Position numbers and translations under genes: made by a program. The notes below the pieces were generated by a model that saw only the letters and a program-made list of their open reading frames with translations, did no database searches and was not told where the DNA came from. Source: Brevibacillus daliensis (lineage in GTDB: Bacteria > Bacillota > Bacilli > Brevibacillales > Brevibacillaceae). From it: 64,000 nucleotides of DNA. The stretch covers positions 1 through 64,000 of the forward strand of contig NZ_JAJISB010000032.1 in assembly GCF_021245735.1 (NCBI RefSeq), written 5' to 3'. Shown here piece by piece: positions 61,040-64,000 of this stretch (the stretch's first letter is position 1; each line of letters opens with the position of its first letter).

Positions 61040-62404
61040 ATGAAAGATTTATCTACCAAGCAAACAATTACAATCGGGTTGATGCTCTTTGCATTATTCT
61101 TTGGAGCAGGAAACATGATCTTCCCGCCATCTCTAGGACAAGCTGCTGGTACAGAAGTCTGGATTGCAATATTTGGCTTCATAATGACAGGCGTAGGACT
61201 TCCCGTTTTAGCAGTCGCAGCAGTTGCAATGGGTGAAGGAGATTTACGTACATTAGCTAGTAGAGTTCACCCGCGTTTCGGACTTATTTTTACCGTTTTG
61301 GTATACCTTGCTATTGGGCCGTTATTCGCAATTCCTCGTACTGCAACTGTATCCTTTGAAGTAGGGATTGTACCGTTCCTGTCTTCTGGTTCCAATGGAA
61401 ACGCGCTTTCACTCTTTTTATATAGTCTTATATTCATGGGAGTAACGTTCTGGCTATGTTTAAATCCTTCTAAGCTTGTAGATCGGATCGGAAAATTCTT
61501 AACTCCAGCAATTTTATTAATTATCGCAATATTGTTTGTTCTAAGCTTTATCAAACCAATGGGAGATTTTGGAACACCGGCTGAAACCTACATGAATGGC
61601 ACGTTCTCAAAAGGGTTTTTAGAGGGATATCTGACCATGGACACGCTTGCTTCACTCGTCTTTGGTATCGTAGTTATCAATGCTATTCGCGAACGTGGTG
61701 TCACGGATAAAGTAAAGATCGCTACAAATACGATCAAAGCTGGTGTTATTGCCGGTATTGCTCTTGCGCTCGTTTATTTGGCTCTTGCTTACTTAGGTGC
61801 AAGCAGTTATTCGCTTGGAGTATCCACAAATGGCGGTCATATTTTGACTAATGTCGTTACTCATTTACTCGGAAAATTTGGCGTTATGACGCTTGGGCTT
61901 GCTATTCTTCTAGCATGTTTAACTACATCAGTTGGCTTGGTTACAGCGTGCAGTCAGTTCTTCTCTCAATTCCACCCGAAACTGACTTACAAAGTAAATG
62001 TAGTCATTCTTTCTCTCTTCAGTCTAATGGTTGCCAATCTTGGTCTTGAAACAATTATCTCCATTTCAGGTCCAGTCTTGGCCGGTATGTATCCAATTGC
62101 GATTGTACTTGTGTTAATTGCCTTACTTGATAAATTCACTCGCGGATATAAAGAAATTTATCAATGGAGCATTTTATTTACGGGGATTATTAGTTTCTTT
62201 GATTGTTTGACTGCTTTCGGAGTAAATATTCCTATAGTAACATCACTCTTTTCTTATCTGCCACTTTACTCGCAGGGTATTGGATGGGTTGTACCTGCCA
62301 TTATTGGTGCATTCATTGGCTATATAATCGGTGATGTCAAGGGTGATAGTAGGCAGCTTCAGTCTGCAAAAGATTCTGTTACCAAGACTTCGAGAAACAT
62401 GTAA
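61040..62404 (+). CDS. brnQ: Branched-chain amino acid transporter BrnQ
   Basis: A protein of 454 residues with about 12 helices of the LIVCS family: IGLMLFALFFGAGNMIFPPSLGQAAG at the start, LAIGPLFAIPRTATVSFE, and GLVTACSQFFSQ further on. It imports Leu, Ile and Val with Na+ or H+. AAGGAG precedes the ATG at 61040. Confidence 0.92.
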   Translation: MKDLSTKQTITIGLMLFALFFGAGNMIFPPSLGQAAGTEVWIAIFGFIMTGVGLPVLAVAAVAMGEGDLRTLASRVHPRFGLIFTVLVYLAIGPLFAIPRTATVSFEVGIVPFLSSGSNGNALSLFLYSLIFMGVTFWLCLNPSKLVDRIGKFLTPAILLIIAILFVLSFIKPMGDFGTPAETYMNGTFSKGFLEGYLTMDTLASLVFGIVVINAIRERGVTDKVKIATNTIKAGVIAGIALALVYLALAYLGASSYSLGVSTNGGHILTNVVTHLLGKFGVMTLGLAILLACLTTSVGLVTACSQFFSQFHPKLTYKVNVVILSLFSLMVANLGLETIISISGPVLAGMYPIAIVLVLIALLDKFTRGYKEIYQWSILFTGIISFFDCLTAFGVNIPIVTSLFSYLPLYSQGIGWVVPAIIGAFIGYIIGDVKGDSRQLQSAKDSVTKTSRNM

Positions 62405-62442
62405 AAGTAAACCTGGTAAGGATGAACGAACACGAAATAATA

Positions 62443-62483
62443 AAGGATCGAACCACAGTACATTATGGTTCGATCCTTTTTCT
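62443..62483. terminator. Bidirectional terminator between brnQ and the AAA ATPase gene
   Basis: AAGGATCGAACCA (62443-62455) pairs perfectly with TGGTTCGATCCTT (62466-62478), followed by T on the plus strand; on the minus strand the T run is shorter. Confidence 0.82.
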
Positions 62484-62509
62484 ATTCTTACATGCATCTT
62501 ATTAATCAG

Positions 62510-64000
62510 TTACATCAATACCTTTTCGATATCTTTCCATACTAACTCACTTAGTTCTTCTGACGTCCAGCTATCCTTACCATTGTCATGTTCAGCTAGA
62601 CGGAATGCCTGTTCTTGCAATGCTTCTTGGATGATATTTTTTGCAAAACGAGCATTTCCATTGATTCGATCCTGCTTATGCCACATCAGCAGATGCTCAT
62701 TCACCTTCTCTTCTGCTTCCTGATTCCAGGTATACCCTGATTCTACTAAGAATTGATTCATGATCTTCATTAATTCATCAGTAGTGTAATCTGGAAAGTG
62801 TAGATATTTTTTAAAGCGAGAAGATAAACCTGGATTACTCTCCTTAAAACGTTGCATGTCTTGTGGATAACCTGCCAAGACAACAACCAGATTTTCTGCA
62901 TGCTTACTGATCTCTTCTACAAGCGTTGTTACAGCCTCCGCACCAAAATCATTAGATCCTCCAGAAGTAAGGGCGTATGCTTCATCAATGAACAGAACAC
63001 CGCCTAATGCTTCCTTTACCTTCCGTCTTGTCTTCGTAGCGGTTTGCCCTACATAATCAGCAACGAGATCTGCTCTCCCAACCGTAACTAAATGTCCTCT
63101 TTTTAGATAGCCTACCTCATGTAAGATTTGCGCGTACAGCTTGGCGACAGTTGTTTTTCCCGTACCTGGGTTACCCGTAAAGACTGCATGCAGTTCAATC
63201 GGTACAGCAGGCAATCCTTTTTCCTGTCTTGCTTGTTGAACAGAGACGAATGCAGCAATTTTTCTAACCTCTAGCTTCAATTCATCAAGCCCAATCATCT
63301 TGTCTAATTCTTTTTTTGCAGAAAGTCTCGTTTCCTCTTGACCATGCACTGGCTGAATTTCATGCTTTTGCTTCACTTCGGAGGGTTCAATAATAGTGAA
63401 ATCCGGGATACGTAAACCAGTCTCATTTTGTATCCGGCTCCCTTTTACAAAAATGGCATCCAGAATAATATTTTTCGCTGTTCGGGCATTTCCGAATGTG
63501 TCATCTACCCGTTCCCTGTCCAAACGTTGCCTAATCGCTATTTTTGTTTCTGGTAAAAGCAAATAATCATTGCGGGTTGCTACCTGCTCTGCAATAAGCA
63601 ATAATTCTTCTGTTGTAAAGTCTGGCAGCATAAAATGATTGCTCTCAGGAAAACGACTTCGTAAACCAGGATTCGTCCGGAGAAAATTACGCATCTCCTC
63701 AGGATAACCTGCCAGAATTACAACAAATCTCCCTGCATATTCCCCACTCGTCATGGCAGAGACCAAGGTATCAATCACCACTTGGCCATAGTCACTCCCG
63801 CTAGAATCTGCCCTCTTTAAGCTGTATGCTTCATCAATAAATAGTACGCCACCTACTGCACGTTGAATCGCTTCCATTGTACGTTGTTCTGATTGGCCGA
63901 CAAAAGCCCCAACCAAATGGGAACGATCTACCTCAACCACTTCATCACGTTCCAGCAAGCCCAACTCATGGTATAGCTTGGCTAGTAATCGGGCTAGAGT
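62510..64000 (-). CDS. CbxX/CfqX-type AAA+ ATPase (EccA-like), N-terminus beyond the window
   Basis: The frame runs off the window end, so the N-terminal part is missing. Two AAA domains are seen. The first has LVGAFVGQSEQRT, Walker B GGVLFIDEAYSL and FVVILAGYPEEM; its Walker A lies beyond 64000. The second is complete: FTGNPGTGKTTVAKLYAQIL, DYVGQTATKT, GGVLFIDEAYAL and the arginine-finger region NPGLSSRF. Such proteins (SpoVK, CbbX, and EccA of ESX systems) remodel proteins. Given the T7SS-like locus 8 kb away it may serve that system; the intervening thiamine genes leave this open. Confidence 0.83.
   Translation of the reverse strand, partial: TLARLLAKLYHELGLLERDEVVEVDRSHLVGAFVGQSEQRTMEAIQRAVGGVLFIDEAYSLKRADSSGSDYGQVVIDTLVSAMTSGEYAGRFVVILAGYPEEMRNFLRTNPGLRSRFPESNHFMLPDFTTEELLLIAEQVATRNDYLLLPETKIAIRQRLDRERVDDTFGNARTAKNIILDAIFVKGSRIQNETGLRIPDFTIIEPSEVKQKHEIQPVHGQEETRLSAKKELDKMIGLDELKLEVRKIAAFVSVQQARQEKGLPAVPIELHAVFTGNPGTGKTTVAKLYAQILHEVGYLKRGHLVTVGRADLVADYVGQTATKTRRKVKEALGGVLFIDEAYALTSGGSNDFGAEAVTTLVEEISKHAENLVVVLAGYPQDMQRFKESNPGLSSRFKKYLHFPDYTTDELMKIMNQFLVESGYTWNQEAEEKVNEHLLMWHKQDRINGNARFAKNIIQEALQEQAFRLAEHDNGKDSWTSEELSELVWKDIEKVLM

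Overview
The window looks like the chromosome of a low-GC, endospore-forming member of the Bacillota, most like Brevibacillus (perhaps the B. laterosporus group). Support comes from a CotH-type spore coat kinase, a YycC-like small protein, class B PBPs of Bacillus type, a BpsA/BpsB alkylpyrone pair, a probable CodY box, TPP riboswitches and strong GGAGG ribosome sites. The genus is inference; no rRNA or other phylogenetic marker is present.

Layout. 1-6.3 kb is a scarred, recombination-rich edge. It holds a GC-rich insert with gene fragments, a GrpB pseudogene, a MerR operon whose last gene is cut off and abuts an MFS transporter tail, a PssA-like gene without catalytic aspartates, the first 30 codons of a DedA gene fused to a dead integrase, then a minus-strand tRNA array (Leu-Thr-Tyr-Gln, a broken Leu, and an intact Leu(CAA)) and an IS3 scrap. 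6.3-9.3 kb is a TetR repressor and a fused MacB-type ABC exporter that share five palindromic operators. 10-21.7 kb is housekeeping: GrpB, SCP2, YycC, a thioredoxin-like protein, two PBPs, an oxidoreductase, a glycosyltransferase, CotH and a ResA/CcdA pair. 21.7-23.3 kb is a decayed IS607-type element with intact tnpB. Next come an aromatic amino acid hydroxylase homologue lacking one iron ligand, an unknown gene, and hflX behind a long leader that has a peptide ORF and two terminators.

28.5-34.5 kb (minus) is a TPP-riboswitch operon, tenI-thiS-thiG-thiE-tenA-thiZXY, that makes thiamine thiazole and salvages pyrimidine. A second TPP-riboswitch operon with a paralogous ThiYXZ transporter plus an MTH1187-type thiamine-binding protein lies at 55.2-58.4 kb (plus). 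Between them are a UbiD decarboxylase, nadE, and a three-gene unit (acetamidase/formamidase, alpha/beta hydrolase, and an HTH protein fused to a degenerate F1-ATPase beta domain). These are followed by lplJ, a LysR regulator and an atypical type VII secretion-like locus at 44.2-54.7 kb. That locus encodes a WXG100 protein, an EccC/EssC ATPase without FHA domains, YukD, PP2C, VWA, and a membrane-anchored kinase-like protein. The end of the window carries an ECF S component, bpsA/bpsB, brnQ and a CbxX/EccA-like double AAA ATPase cut by the window edge.

The most novel points are the HTH-F1-beta protein and its operon, the kinase/phosphatase/VWA T7SS-like locus, the hflX attenuator, a 91-nt structured repeat present twice with compensatory changes, and the hydroxylase with an altered metal site. 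All calls are from reading sequence and family knowledge; no database search was run.
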